DNA of 64,000 bases from Fictibacillus nanhaiensis (GCF_019801215.1 NZ_JAHVJO010000002.1:186001-250000), one strand, 5' to 3'; counted from the first letter of the stretch, positions 45,234 through 53,722 are shown. Numbers and translations: made by a program. Notes: a model not told the origin generated them from the letters alone.

Positions 45234-45265
45234 TAGGTATCTTTACAAATACATCATTACCTTTA
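45234..45265. promoter_or_regulatory. Operator-like site 2 (GntR candidate)
   Basis: TAGGTATCTTTACAAATACATCATTACCTTTA shares spacing and half-sites (AAAGGTA..TACCT) with site 1. On the minus strand both read AAAGGTA, then TATTT, then AAAG-TAC. It lies 38 bases upstream of the DUF4867 start. Confidence 0.55.
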
Positions 45266-45309
45266 GTCTTAAAAAAAATAGGACTGTTTCAGTCGTTGTT
45301 TTTCATTGT

Positions 45310-45324
45310 ATGAAAACGCATCCA
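45310..45324. promoter_or_regulatory. cre-like site (CcpA)
   Basis: ATGAAAACGCATCCA fits the consensus WTGNAANCGNWNNCW exactly. It lies upstream of operator site 2, so catabolite control of the sulfoquinovose genes is plausible. Confidence 0.5.
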
Positions 45325-45445
45325 AAAAATCAAGGCTTTTTTTCAGACAATTCTTTACATTTCAGATTCTTCCTCTGTTAGAGAGGGTTAGTTTTAATTT
45401 GCTACCCCCTTCTTTTTTTCCTCTTTGAGATGGAGTTAATAAAAA

Positions 45446-45473
45446 AAGAAGCTTACTAAAAAATAAGCTCCTT
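45446..45473 (-). terminator. Terminator of the VOC gene
   Basis: On the minus strand AAGGAGCTTA pairs with TAAGCTTCTT (one G-U pair), followed by TTTTTTT. Confidence 0.85.
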
Positions 45474-45517
45474 AAATGAATAGTTTAAATTTAATTCAGA
45501 ATCTAATCAATCGGTTT

Positions 45518-46012
45518 CTAGTAAGCACCTTCTGAATATGTTAATTCGTAACTATGTGTGTATACTTCGAAAATATTTCCAAATGGATCTTCTACATATA
45601 CCATCTTAAATGGTTTCTCACCTGGATAGTATTCACGAATAGGCATACGCTGTTTACCACCATGTTGCTTTATTTTCTCAACCATTCCTTCAATATCGGG
45701 ATCTTGAATACAAAAATGGAATAATCCAGTTTTCCAGTATTCAAAGTTATTTTCGGGTTGTTTGTTCTCTGGGAATTCAAACAATTCGATTCCGATTTTA
45801 TCACCAGTGGCTAAATGAGCGATTCTAAATGTGTTCCAATTCTCTCCGAATACATCTCGACACATTTGTCCGATTGGAGTATCATCGTTTTGTACATCAG
45901 AAGGCTCCATGATAATATACCAACCAAAGACTTCCGTATAAAATTTGATAGCTTCCTCGAGGTTTGGGACAGATAGTCCAATGTGAGAAAAAGTTCTTGG
46001 ATATGTTAACAT
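45518..46012 (-). CDS. VOC/glyoxalase-family protein
   Basis: The 164-residue protein has the two beta-alpha-beta-beta-beta modules of a VOC metalloenzyme: FSHIGLSVPNLEEAIKFYTEVFGW, then GLFHFCIQDPDIEGMVEKIK and FKMVYVEDPFGNIFEVY. Candidate metal ligands are the His of FSHIGL, the Glu of GIELFE, the His of LFHFC and the Glu of IFEVY. The divergent HxlR regulator 126 bases away probably controls it. GAGGAGG precedes the ATG. Confidence 0.88.
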   Translation of the reverse strand: MLTYPRTFSHIGLSVPNLEEAIKFYTEVFGWYIIMEPSDVQNDDTPIGQMCRDVFGENWNTFRIAHLATGDKIGIELFEFPENKQPENNFEYWKTGLFHFCIQDPDIEGMVEKIKQHGGKQRMPIREYYPGEKPFKMVYVEDPFGNIFEVYTHSYELTYSEGAY

Positions 46013-46138
46013 AGTATGATATTCCTCCTCATATTTTTTATGACTACAAATACATTATATATGGCTTGTTATCACATGATAAGAACGCACTTTTTTGTGA
46101 GAAACTAACCTAAAGGTAAGTAAAGGACTGAATAAAGT

Positions 46139-46474
46139 ATGGACACCCAAATGAATAATAACGAAAAACTAAAATGTTCAATCGAATATACACTAAAGAA
46201 GATTGGCGGTAAATGGAAGACCGTTATTTTATGGCATTTAGGAGTAGATGGTAGCCTTAGATATAACGAATTACGCAAATTATTATCAGGTGTGACTCAT
46301 AAAGTAATGAGTCAGCAATTAAAAGAATTGGAAGAGGATGGGTTCATTGACCGCACCCAATATAATACGATCCCTCCAAAGGTTGAATACGCCTTGACGG
46401 AAAAAGGTAAAACCTTAATGCCTATACTTGAACAGATGCACTTATGGGGTACAGAGCATAGTGACAATAGTTAG
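46139..46474 (+). CDS. HxlR-family transcriptional regulator
   Basis: The 111-residue winged-helix protein matches HxlR: CSIEYTLKKIGGKWKTVILWHL, GSLRYNELRKLLSGVTHKVMSQQLKELEEDGFI and YALTEKGKTLMPILEQM. The cysteine near the N-terminus (KCSIEYT) is at the position that senses electrophiles in several HxlR members. It is divergent from the VOC gene, which suggests an aldehyde-responsive pair. The start is supported by AAAGGACTG but at long spacing. Confidence 0.88.
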   Translation: MDTQMNNNEKLKCSIEYTLKKIGGKWKTVILWHLGVDGSLRYNELRKLLSGVTHKVMSQQLKELEEDGFIDRTQYNTIPPKVEYALTEKGKTLMPILEQMHLWGTEHSDNS

Positions 46475-46500
46475 ATTATCCCTATTATATAGTTTTATAC

Positions 46501-46547
46501 GAACAACAAAGCGCAATTCTTTTATTAAGAAATGCGCTTTGCTGTTC
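46501..46547. terminator. Long hairpin of the dispersed family
   Basis: GAACAACAAAGCGCAATTCT pairs with AGAAATGCGCTTTGCTGTTC over 20 bases with two mismatches. The core is the same CATTTCT/AGAAATG as other family members. It lies between two plus-strand genes. Confidence 0.7.
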
Positions 46548-46616
46548 GTTTACTATGACAAAAAGAGTGTACACTGATAGTAAATGACTCTCAAAAAGAT
46601 GCAAGAAGGTGATTCC

Positions 46617-47654
46617 ATGATGAAAGCCGTGCAAGTGACAGGTTATGGAGATGTAGACAAATTAGAAGTTGTCGAACTGCCGATTCCACAACCAAAAGAA
46701 AATGAAGTGCTCGTTAAAGTTAAGGCATGTGCTATTAATAATACTGAAATTTGGATGAGAGAAGGAGCCTATGGAACCAATTCAAAATCAGGCTGGCGCC
46801 CTGAAGGTGTTCAGTTTCCAAGAACACCTGGATCCGATATAACTGGCACTATTGTAAAAGTAGGGAGTACCGTAAATGATCCTATGGTCGGAAAGGATGT
46901 CGTTCTTTTCCCATTTACATCAAGTGGCAAAGAAGGTACCGAACATATTGCGGAAGATATGTCCTTTATTGGCTCTGAGTATGATGGGGGTTATGCAGAA
47001 TACGTCGTTTGGCCAGCTGAGCTTTGCTATGACATGCCACTTTCCGACTATACAGAGAGTGCCGTTTTCTCTGTAAGCGGTTTGACTGCTTGGCATATGG
47101 TTGAACAAATTCAAGTTCAGCCATATGAGACCATTATGGTTACTGGCGCAAACGGTGGTGTCGGTTCTTTAATAGTACAGATCGCCTCTAACGTTTTTGG
47201 AGCAAAAGTCATTGCAATCGTAGGGGATTTAGCTTTAAAAGATCAATTGAAAGAGCTAGGTGCAGCCCATGTGTTGTCATATAAGTCCGATAACCTTGCG
47301 GAAGAAATAATAGAAACAAATGGCGGCCCTATAGATTCAGTACTAGATGTTGTAGGAGATGCACTGTTCTCCACCTCTTTACACGTATTGAAAAAGGGTG
47401 GGAAGTTCTGTACATCAGGATCTGCTGGAGGGCAAAAGACAGAGCTTGATTTTAGAACGTTGTACCTGAAACACATCACTCTGTATGGTTCTGTATTAGG
47501 TACACGATCTGAATTCAAGAGGATGCTAGAGGTAATCGCGGAAGGAAAAATGAAGCCAGTCATTGATCGTACCTTCCCATTAGAAGAAGCAAAAGAAGCA
47601 CAACAATACTTTAAAAATGCAGGGAAATTAGGAAAGATTGTCTTACTACCGTAA
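46617..47654 (+). CDS. Zinc-type alcohol dehydrogenase-like / quinone oxidoreductase (MDR)
   Basis: The 345-residue protein is a medium-chain reductase: KAVQVTGYGDVDKLEVVELP, KACAINNTEIWMREGAYG, TPGSDITGTIVKVGSTV and the nucleotide-binding MVTGANGGVGSLIVQIAS. The catalytic zinc Cys/His set is not clearly present. The ATG at 46617 follows AGAAGGTG; earlier in-frame codons are rejected. It probably reduces an aldehyde or enone. It shares its terminator with the convergent GntR gene. Confidence 0.88.
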   Translation: MMKAVQVTGYGDVDKLEVVELPIPQPKENEVLVKVKACAINNTEIWMREGAYGTNSKSGWRPEGVQFPRTPGSDITGTIVKVGSTVNDPMVGKDVVLFPFTSSGKEGTEHIAEDMSFIGSEYDGGYAEYVVWPAELCYDMPLSDYTESAVFSVSGLTAWHMVEQIQVQPYETIMVTGANGGVGSLIVQIASNVFGAKVIAIVGDLALKDQLKELGAAHVLSYKSDNLAEEIIETNGGPIDSVLDVVGDALFSTSLHVLKKGGKFCTSGSAGGQKTELDFRTLYLKHITLYGSVLGTRSEFKRMLEVIAEGKMKPVIDRTFPLEEAKEAQQYFKNAGKLGKIVLLP

Positions 47655-47690
47655 AAATAAAGTTGTAACATCCAATTAGAACAAAAGGAA

Positions 47691-47735
47691 GAAGGAAAGC
47701 CGGCCTCACAGAGAGACCCACTTTCCTTCTTTAAA
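47691..47735. terminator. Bidirectional terminator
   Basis: GAAGGAAAG (47691-47699) pairs with CTTTCCTTC (47721-47729) and is followed by TTT. It lies between the convergent MDR and GntR genes. Confidence 0.75.
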
Positions 47736-48405
47736 ACAACGTTGTAAGTGATTGGTAATTCAATTTATCTTGCTGAAGCTTGGATAAACTACTATCAAGA
47801 TGTCGAAGAAGCAACGATCGTAACTTTTTCTCATCTCTACTTTCAATGTACTCAATCATTTCTTCATGTTCTAGAATATCCCGTTCCTCATTGTCATTTT
47901 CTCCGTTAAAGACATCATAAAGCACCATATAAATCGTAATCCGGTTCAATATTTTCTCCATAAAATCAATCAAATAGCTGTTTCCAGTTGCCTTCGCTAG
48001 AACAAGATGGAAAGCATTATTTTTCTCTTGATACATTACGATTTTTCGTTCATGATATGCAATTTTCATTTCATAGAGGTATTGTTTAAGTTGCTGTACT
48101 TCATTCACTCCGAGGTTTGAGAATCCTTTTTGAACCGCCATCTCCTCGAGCCCTTTTCTCATTTCAAATGCCTGAATCATCTCTTCGATCGTTGGCTGAA
48201 CGATGAATGCTCCCTTATTTGGAATGACATTCACTAACCCTTCTGATTCCAGCTTCATGATTGCGCTTCGAATCGGCGTCCTGCTCGCATTGACCTTCTC
48301 GGCAATGGCACTTTCAAACAACTGGTTACCAGGGGCAATTTGCCTATTCATGATGGCATTTTTTATGAGTTGATACACCTTTTGCTCTACTGTTTCTTTC
48401 CGCAT
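47731..48405 (-). CDS. GntR-family regulator (FadR/FCD subfamily)
   Basis: The 224-residue protein has an N-terminal winged helix (QLFESAIAEKVNASRTPIRSAIMKL) and an all-helical FCD ligand domain (MRKGLEEMAVQKGF..NNAFHLVLAKATGNSYL). FCD regulators bind organic acids and a metal ion. The perfect palindrome at 48472-48504 lies 66 bases upstream of its start, between it and the divergent yitT-type gene. It probably regulates itself and that gene. Confidence 0.87.
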   Translation of the reverse strand: MRKETVEQKVYQLIKNAIMNRQIAPGNQLFESAIAEKVNASRTPIRSAIMKLESEGLVNVIPNKGAFIVQPTIEEMIQAFEMRKGLEEMAVQKGFSNLGVNEVQQLKQYLYEMKIAYHERKIVMYQEKNNAFHLVLAKATGNSYLIDFMEKILNRITIYMVLYDVFNGENDNEERDILEHEEMIEYIESRDEKKLRSLLLRHLDSSLSKLQQDKLNYQSLTTLF

Positions 48406-48471
48406 TACAATTAACCCGCCTATACGTTCTTTTATCTTATTTTAACATAGAGAATATGGATTAGGATTAAT

Positions 48472-48504
48472 TTTGAACAAGATTGTTGAACAATCTTGTT
48501 CAAA
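48472..48504. promoter_or_regulatory. 33-bp perfect palindrome, candidate operator
   Basis: TTTGAACAAGATTGTT and its exact complement AACAATCTTGTTCAAA are separated by one G. It lies in the divergent promoter region between the FCD-type GntR gene and the yitT-type gene. FCD regulators bind inverted repeats with TTGT/ACAA cores, so it is the obvious operator candidate. Confidence 0.75.
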
Positions 48505-48557
48505 GTATTTCCTTGTGATATATTATCCTACGTATTCAAATAGAACGGAGTGATAAT

Positions 48558-49391
48558 ATGAATAATACAGGGAAAGAAATCACATTGATTATTATAGGAT
48601 CCCTGTTTTTTGCGCTTGGCGTAAACTGGTTTGCTATCCCAAACGAACTTGGGGAAGGCGGCGTTACAGGTATTTCAATGACCCTTTATTATTTATTAGG
48701 ATGGTCACCGGGTATTACAAACTTCATTATGAACGGCGCACTCTTAGCGATCGGTTATAAAGTTCTAAATAAACGAGTGACATGGTATACCATGGTTGCC
48801 ATCTTCTTTACCTCACTCTTTATTCATTTAACTGAAGGCATGGGCAAACCCGTCGACATTATGCTTGGGACTGTCTTTGCAGGTGTTTTCATCGGGATTG
48901 GGCTGGGGCTAGTGTTGCGTTCAGGGGGAACAACAGGGGGCTCAACCATTATTGCACGGATGCTAAACCAGCATTTTGGCTGGGGTGTTAGTACCTCTAT
49001 GTTTGTTTTCGATATTCTTGTTGTTATTGGGTCATCGTTTGTTATCGGGATTGAAAATACGATGTACACGGGAATATCCATCTATATTAGCACTAAGATT
49101 CTTGATTACTTGATTGATGGTTTTGATACGAGAAAAGCGGTCACGATTATCTCTCAAAGCACGGTAGAAATCGCTGAAAAAGTAAGCGATGAAATGGATC
49201 GTGGAGTTACCATTATTAATGCAAGAGGTCATTACTCGAATGAAGCAAAAGATATTTTATATGTAGTAATTAATAAACAGGAACTGTTCCTTTTAAAGAA
49301 GATGATCCAACAAGTAGATGAAAAAGCGTTTGTCGTCGTTCACGATGTAAGAGATGTGTTTGGTGAAGGTTTTACATTTCCTAAAACATAA
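48558..49391 (+). CDS. YitT-family membrane protein (DUF161/DUF2179)
   Basis: The 277-residue protein has five or six membrane segments (IGSLFFALGVNWFAIPNELGEGG, then FAGVFIGIGLGLVLRSGGTTGGS) followed by a soluble DUF2179 domain (about 215-277: ISQSTVEIAEKVSDEMDRGVTI..HDVRDVFGEGF). The family is widespread in Firmicutes with a proposed transport role. GGAGTGAT precedes the ATG. It is divergent from an FCD regulator with the shared palindrome. The solute is unknown. Confidence 0.88.
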   Translation: MNNTGKEITLIIIGSLFFALGVNWFAIPNELGEGGVTGISMTLYYLLGWSPGITNFIMNGALLAIGYKVLNKRVTWYTMVAIFFTSLFIHLTEGMGKPVDIMLGTVFAGVFIGIGLGLVLRSGGTTGGSTIIARMLNQHFGWGVSTSMFVFDILVVIGSSFVIGIENTMYTGISIYISTKILDYLIDGFDTRKAVTIISQSTVEIAEKVSDEMDRGVTIINARGHYSNEAKDILYVVINKQELFLLKKMIQQVDEKAFVVVHDVRDVFGEGFTFPKT

Positions 49392-49445
49392 GTAGACCCT
49401 TATGGTGATAGTGTTGTTGCCTTGATGGCGTAAGTAAGTTAAAGG

Positions 49446-49475
49446 AGGTCGATTCCATCTGAATCGACCTTTTTC
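49446..49475 (+). terminator. Terminator of the yitT-type gene
   Basis: AGGTCGATTC (49446-49455) pairs perfectly with GAATCGACCT (49461-49470) around CATCT and is followed by five T. Confidence 0.92.
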
Positions 49476-49489
49476 TAATTCATCATCTC

Positions 49490-50143
49490 CTATGTGATGT
49501 GCTTGTGCGAGCCGTCACAGTTTGGCGGCTTTTGAGATTGTCCACATGTGCAATCATTTAATCCCTTCCCATTGAGAATTTGCTGCACATATTTTTCAAC
49601 CCTTGAGTCTCGAGTTTTGGATTGTTTGGGCTCAGAAAAATAACGAATATATCCTTTTTGCCGTCCCGGCGTCAATGCTTCAAAAGCCGTTTTCAAGTCT
49701 GGCATTTCATCGCATTTATTTTGAAATTCTTCAGGAACTTTTAACTCTGTTGTCTTCTTAACTTTCACTTCCAACCCTGATTTTTCAACTTCTACAGCTT
49801 CATTAATATAGGCTTTCAAGACGGTTTCCATCTTAACAATTTCTTGAACATTGGTGAACCGAATTTGGCGCGCTGCCTGTACATTTTCCGTTTGTTGGAT
49901 CAGAATTCCATGCGTATCCTGCAACAAGGCACCTTTGTGAAACAGAAGTGCACAATATTCTTTAAATCCATGTATTAAAACGATGTTTTTTTTCTCGAAC
50001 GTGTAACAAGGATGCATCCACTTAAATTCTTCGGTCAGCTCACAGTCAAGAACGATATGTCTCAGCTTTTCAAATTCTTCCCTCCACTTGTCAGCTTTGC
50101 TTAAAAATTCATCAACTTTAGGATTGATTGTTCTACTTGTCAT
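49490..50143 (-). CDS. YdeI/DUF1801-type protein with C-terminal CDGSH iron-sulfur motif
   Basis: The 217-residue protein has an N-terminal YdeI/DUF1801 domain (SKADKWREEFEKLRHIVLDC, then HPCYTFEKKNIVLIHGFKEYCALLF). The YdeI helical tail follows (TPGRQKGYIRYFSEPKQSKTR). At the C-terminus CTCGQSQKPPNCDGSH is a complete CDGSH [2Fe-2S] motif (C-x-C..C-D-G-x-H). The iron-sulfur module suggests a redox role. The ATG at 50143 follows AGAGAGGTG. The function is unknown. Confidence 0.87.
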   Translation of the reverse strand: MTSRTINPKVDEFLSKADKWREEFEKLRHIVLDCELTEEFKWMHPCYTFEKKNIVLIHGFKEYCALLFHKGALLQDTHGILIQQTENVQAARQIRFTNVQEIVKMETVLKAYINEAVEVEKSGLEVKVKKTTELKVPEEFQNKCDEMPDLKTAFEALTPGRQKGYIRYFSEPKQSKTRDSRVEKYVQQILNGKGLNDCTCGQSQKPPNCDGSHKHIT

Positions 50144-50306
50144 CAAAGAACACCTCTCTTAAGTTTTAGATTAGTTTGATTTCTCCAATTCTTTCTGTCA
50201 GTTTATATATTCATCAGCCATGACTCATCTTCCTACCCACTCGGGCAAGCTTTCTTGAACTAAACTTTTTCGGTCATAGTGGCGAACTTCTTTCATAATC
50301 CTGATA

Positions 50307-50369
50307 CGTATAATAAAAAAGAGCGTTCCTAAACATCTATGCTGCAAAGATGCTTAAGAAAAACTCCTT
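50307..50369 (-). repeat. Variant long hairpin, distant member of the dispersed family
   Basis: AAAAAA-GAGCGTTCCTAAACATC..GATGCTTAAGAAAAACTC pairs imperfectly over 17 bases. It lies downstream of the GNAT gene at 50386. Confidence 0.5.
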
Positions 50370-50385
50370 ACTCTTGTACATATTT

Positions 50386-50835
50386 TCATTTAGCAGTCCA
50401 TTCATAAAGAATATCTGGGAGATTTTCTTCATTTTCATGCCCTCTACCTATGATTTGAAATCCATGCTTTTCATAAAATCGTTGTGCTTTTTTATTTACT
50501 TCAAATGTGTATAGTGTTAATCTCCCAGATGATTGTTCTTTTGCCTTTTTAAGTAACCTTTCCCCCATACCTAGTCCTTGATAATCGTTATGAATATAGA
50601 GCTGGCTTATTTCCGAATCGTTATATGCTATTATCCCTATCACTTTTTCATCGAAAAGTGCTATATCAATGTGGAATTCTTTATGTAATATATGATTTAA
50701 AAAGTACACATGGTTTTCAAAACTATGAATCTCTTTTTGACCAATCGCCTCGTACTTGCTATCTCTCCACATTTTAACGGTTTGTTCAGCGTATTTTGGA
50801 ACATAAGGAGCAATTATTATGTTATTTCGGTCCAT
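50386..50835 (-). CDS. GNAT N-acetyltransferase
   Basis: The 149-residue GNAT protein has the acetyl-CoA loop LYIHNDYQGLGMGERLLKKAKEQ, then FEVNKKAQRFYEKHGFQIIGRG. The N-terminal substrate half is variable. GGAAGGATG precedes the ATG. The substrate is unknown. Confidence 0.87.
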   Translation of the reverse strand: MDRNNIIIAPYVPKYAEQTVKMWRDSKYEAIGQKEIHSFENHVYFLNHILHKEFHIDIALFDEKVIGIIAYNDSEISQLYIHNDYQGLGMGERLLKKAKEQSSGRLTLYTFEVNKKAQRFYEKHGFQIIGRGHENEENLPDILYEWTAK

Positions 50836-51138
50836 TCGAGTACATCCTTCCGTTCTTTTTTTAGGAAGCTATCTATTTAAATATGCCTCACCTACAACAA
50901 TTCTATAGTTTTTCACTTACTTTTAAGAAAAACAGTTCCTCAACAATTGCTCCACTACCGCTCTTCTCTTATACAGAGTCGCACACATTTCTTAAATAAT
51001 TTTCGGGACTTTAACGTAATTTTATGTAAGTAACTTGACAGTACTAAGTTAAGTATATGTAAAAAATAGTGCACTCTACTTTGTAGTCTGTTTATTCAAA
51101 GTTCATTCTTACTAGTATCCTTTCTTAAGAACACCCCT
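50836..51138. other. Intergenic upstream boundary of the paralogue array
   Basis: About 300 AT-rich bases with no gene or terminator recognised downstream of the last array copy. Confidence 0.45.
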
Positions 51139-51984
51139 TTAATAAACCCATTTTGAAAAACTTTCATTTGTGTTTTTCACTGTAAAGTCTGAGGATATTT
51201 CTCGAAGATAGTTAGATGCTTGTTCAAAGTTTTTGAAGGAAGGTATATTTTTTGCAATATCTTTTTCAGCGTAATCACACCCAACTAAAAATTCAAGAAT
51301 TTTTCTAGTAATTTCTTTTTCATCCTCTTTTAAGTAAGCTTGATTCTTCTTATCGTTAAGCGTTAACTTGACAACACCTCGGCACATTACACTATCCATC
51401 ACGAGAATAGACCTTTCACAATTCATCTGATTAAACTTTAAATACTCGCTTTCAAAGGACTTAAAATCATCATTAACATATATTGGTGAGTTGTTTTTAT
51501 ACATTTGGTATTTAGGGAGTACTTTAATTGCAATTTCATGCATAAGCACATTTGTGTTTGCTACTTGTTCAAAAAAAGCATTAAACTCTTCAAATCTCAT
51601 ATCAACTTTTTCATTAATATGAGGTTTTAACGATTGATGAATCTTAGGAATAAAAGGTTTAAGTTCATCCAGATAGTCCATTCCATCCTGACTCAAGGAC
51701 CCTAGTATTCTTTCAGATCGCTGAGTACCCATAAACAGTTCATATATACGCAAACACTTCCAGCTTAAATCCTTGTCCTTTACTACCTCACCCTGTTCCT
51801 TTACAATGAGAAACCGCTTCAGGTTTTTACCAAGGATCGAGGGGAAGATTCCTACAAACTTATATATTTTGTCATCAAAAATCAGATCATTGCTCATGTG
51901 AACAGAGCCCAATAACCCTTTTAATGGTTTTGCTGCTTCTAAATAAACACCAGTTGCAGGTGTCATAATTGGTGCCATTGCCAT
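51139..51984 (-). CDS. Tandem paralogue 1 (281 aa, unrecognised family)
   Basis: One of five intact copies, each exactly 281 codons. The N-terminus (MAMAPIMTPATGVYLEAAKP, then KGLLGSVHMSNDLIFDDKIY) is nearly identical to the others. The middle (about 90-200) diverges most. The C-terminus ends NEKVDMRFEEFNAFFEQVAN..INERSILVMDSVMCRGVVKL and NFEQASNYLREISSDFTVKN, a weaker version of the NCQRSIWLLEY..NFEQAIxYL..FSIVNTDKSF signature. There is no signal peptide. The ATG at 51984 follows AAGGAG. This is the most divergent copy and the last one on the minus strand. I do not recognise a function. Confidence 0.8.
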   Translation of the reverse strand: MAMAPIMTPATGVYLEAAKPLKGLLGSVHMSNDLIFDDKIYKFVGIFPSILGKNLKRFLIVKEQGEVVKDKDLSWKCLRIYELFMGTQRSERILGSLSQDGMDYLDELKPFIPKIHQSLKPHINEKVDMRFEEFNAFFEQVANTNVLMHEIAIKVLPKYQMYKNNSPIYVNDDFKSFESEYLKFNQMNCERSILVMDSVMCRGVVKLTLNDKKNQAYLKEDEKEITRKILEFLVGCDYAEKDIAKNIPSFKNFEQASNYLREISSDFTVKNTNESFSKWVY

Positions 51985-52022
51985 GTTCATTACTCCTTAA
52001 GAATCTTTTATTGAAAGATTTA

Positions 52023-52868
52023 CTAGACAGCCCATTTTTTAAATGATTTGTCTGTATTAACGATGGAAAAGTCTCCAGATATTCCTTTTAGATAACGAAT
52101 AGAATGCTCAAAATTTTTATATGATGGAATTTTATAGGCTAAGTCTTTTTCTGCTTGATCACAGCCTCTTAAAAAATCCACTAAATTTTTCGCTACTTCT
52201 ATTTGTTGTGAATTTAAGACCTTAAGATTTTCTTTTGTGGTTAATTCAAAACTAACCACACTTCTCGGCAATGCATATTCTAAAAGCCATATGGATCTCT
52301 GACAGTTCAGTTCAAAAAATTGAATATACTCTTTATGAAAATCCGAAAAATCATTTAAATAATCAAAAGGTTTTCCGTTTAAGTAAAGTTTGTATTGAGG
52401 AAGTATTTTTTTTGTATGATTATGCATAATTAAATCGGTTTTTATCATATAAGAAAAGAAGACCTTAAACTTTTCAAACTCAGCTAGTACAAAATTGTTT
52501 ACCTTTCCTCTTAAAGTCTCAAAAAGGTCATCTATATGTGGTTCTAGCTCCTTTAAATAATCCATATCTGGCTGACTTAAATGGATCATTAATTTTTCAG
52601 ATGAATAAACCACCACAAAAAACTCATAAACTCGCAAACACTTCCAGCTCATATCTTTATCTTTTACTACTTCACCCTGTTCACTCATAACGAGAAAGCG
52701 TTTTAGGTTTTTACCAAGAATCGTGGGAAAAATTCCTACAAATTTGTAAGTCTTATTATCAAAAATTATATCGTTGCTCATATACACAGAGCCCATTAAT
52801 CCTTTAAATGGTTTTGCTGCTTCTAAATAAACACCAGTTGCAGGTGTCATAATTGGTGCCATTGCCAT
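52023..52868 (-). CDS. Tandem paralogue 2 (281 aa)
   Basis: The same 281-codon length and family N-terminus (MAMAPIMTPATGVYLEAAKP). It keeps the signature FELNCQRSIWLLEYALPRSVV, then KNLVDFLRGCDQAEKDLAYKI and FEHSIRYLKGISGDFSIVN. The central part (about 95-190, RVYEFFVVVYSSEKLMIHL onward) is moderately different from its neighbours. The start is set at the second in-frame ATG (52868), which has GGAG eight bases upstream, as in the other copies. It is followed by a spacer of 16 bases before copy 3, shorter than the 36-38 elsewhere. Confidence 0.8.
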   Translation of the reverse strand: MAMAPIMTPATGVYLEAAKPFKGLMGSVYMSNDIIFDNKTYKFVGIFPTILGKNLKRFLVMSEQGEVVKDKDMSWKCLRVYEFFVVVYSSEKLMIHLSQPDMDYLKELEPHIDDLFETLRGKVNNFVLAEFEKFKVFFSYMIKTDLIMHNHTKKILPQYKLYLNGKPFDYLNDFSDFHKEYIQFFELNCQRSIWLLEYALPRSVVSFELTTKENLKVLNSQQIEVAKNLVDFLRGCDQAEKDLAYKIPSYKNFEHSIRYLKGISGDFSIVNTDKSFKKWAV

Positions 52869-52884
52869 GTTCATTTCTCCTTAA

Positions 52885-53722
52885 CTAGACGGCCCATTTT
52901 TTAAATGATTTGTCTGTATTGGTAATGGAAAAATCCCCTGATATTCCTTTTAAATAAATAATGGCTTGTTCAAAAAGGAGGGAACAGTATAAGCCAAGTT
53001 CTTTTCAGCTATGTCGCATCCATATAAAAACTGCACTACTTTATTTACTACCTCTTTCTGAGTTTGGTTTAAATGTGAAGTTTTATCTTTTGAAAGCAAC
53101 ATTCTCTTTACTACTCGACGTGATAATGCATATTCCAGAAGCCATATAGATCTTTGGCAATTCAATTCAAAAAACTTTCTAAATACATTTTTAAAACCAA
53201 TAAAATCCGTTTGATAATTAATTGGTTTACCTTCACAATTACTTTGGTATAATGCCCTAATTTCTTTTGCGTAGTCATACATGGTAATATTAGAATCGGC
53301 ATTATTCATAAAAAATCTTTTGAAACTATCCATATCCTCCTTTACTAAATCATTTACATGTTCTTTTAAAACATCAAATATCCCATTAATATGAGGCTCC
53401 ATTTCTTTTAATAAAGCATCTCCGGTTCACCTAGTGCCTTTAATAATCCTTCAGAGGATTTGACCACAACAAAAAACTCGTAAACTTGCAAACACTTCCA
53501 ACTTAAATCCTTATCTTTCACTACTTCACCCTGTTCATTCACAATCAGAAAGCGCTTTAGGTTTTTACCAATTACTGAAGAAAAAATACCAACAAACTTA
53601 TATATATTTTCATCAAAAATTAGGTCGTTGCTCATGTAAACAGAACCTAATAACCCTTTTAATGGTTTTGCTGCTTCTAAATAAACACCAGTTGCAGGTG
53701 TCATGATTGGTGCAATCGCCAT
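52885..53722 (-). pseudogene. Tandem paralogue 3, broken by two frameshifts
   Basis: The ATG at 53722 begins MAIAPIMTPATGVYLEAAKP and the frame runs well to about 53410. There a one-base deletion (ATGGATTATTTA in others, ATGCTTTATTA here) causes a stop. The rest follows in another frame: MEPHINGIFDVLKEHVND..NCQRSIWLLEYALSRRVV..VNKVVQFLYGCDIAEKNLAY. A second frameshift near 52970 puts the final FEQAIIYLKGISGDFSI in a third frame, ending at 52885. The total is 838 bases against 846 in intact copies. Confidence 0.8.
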
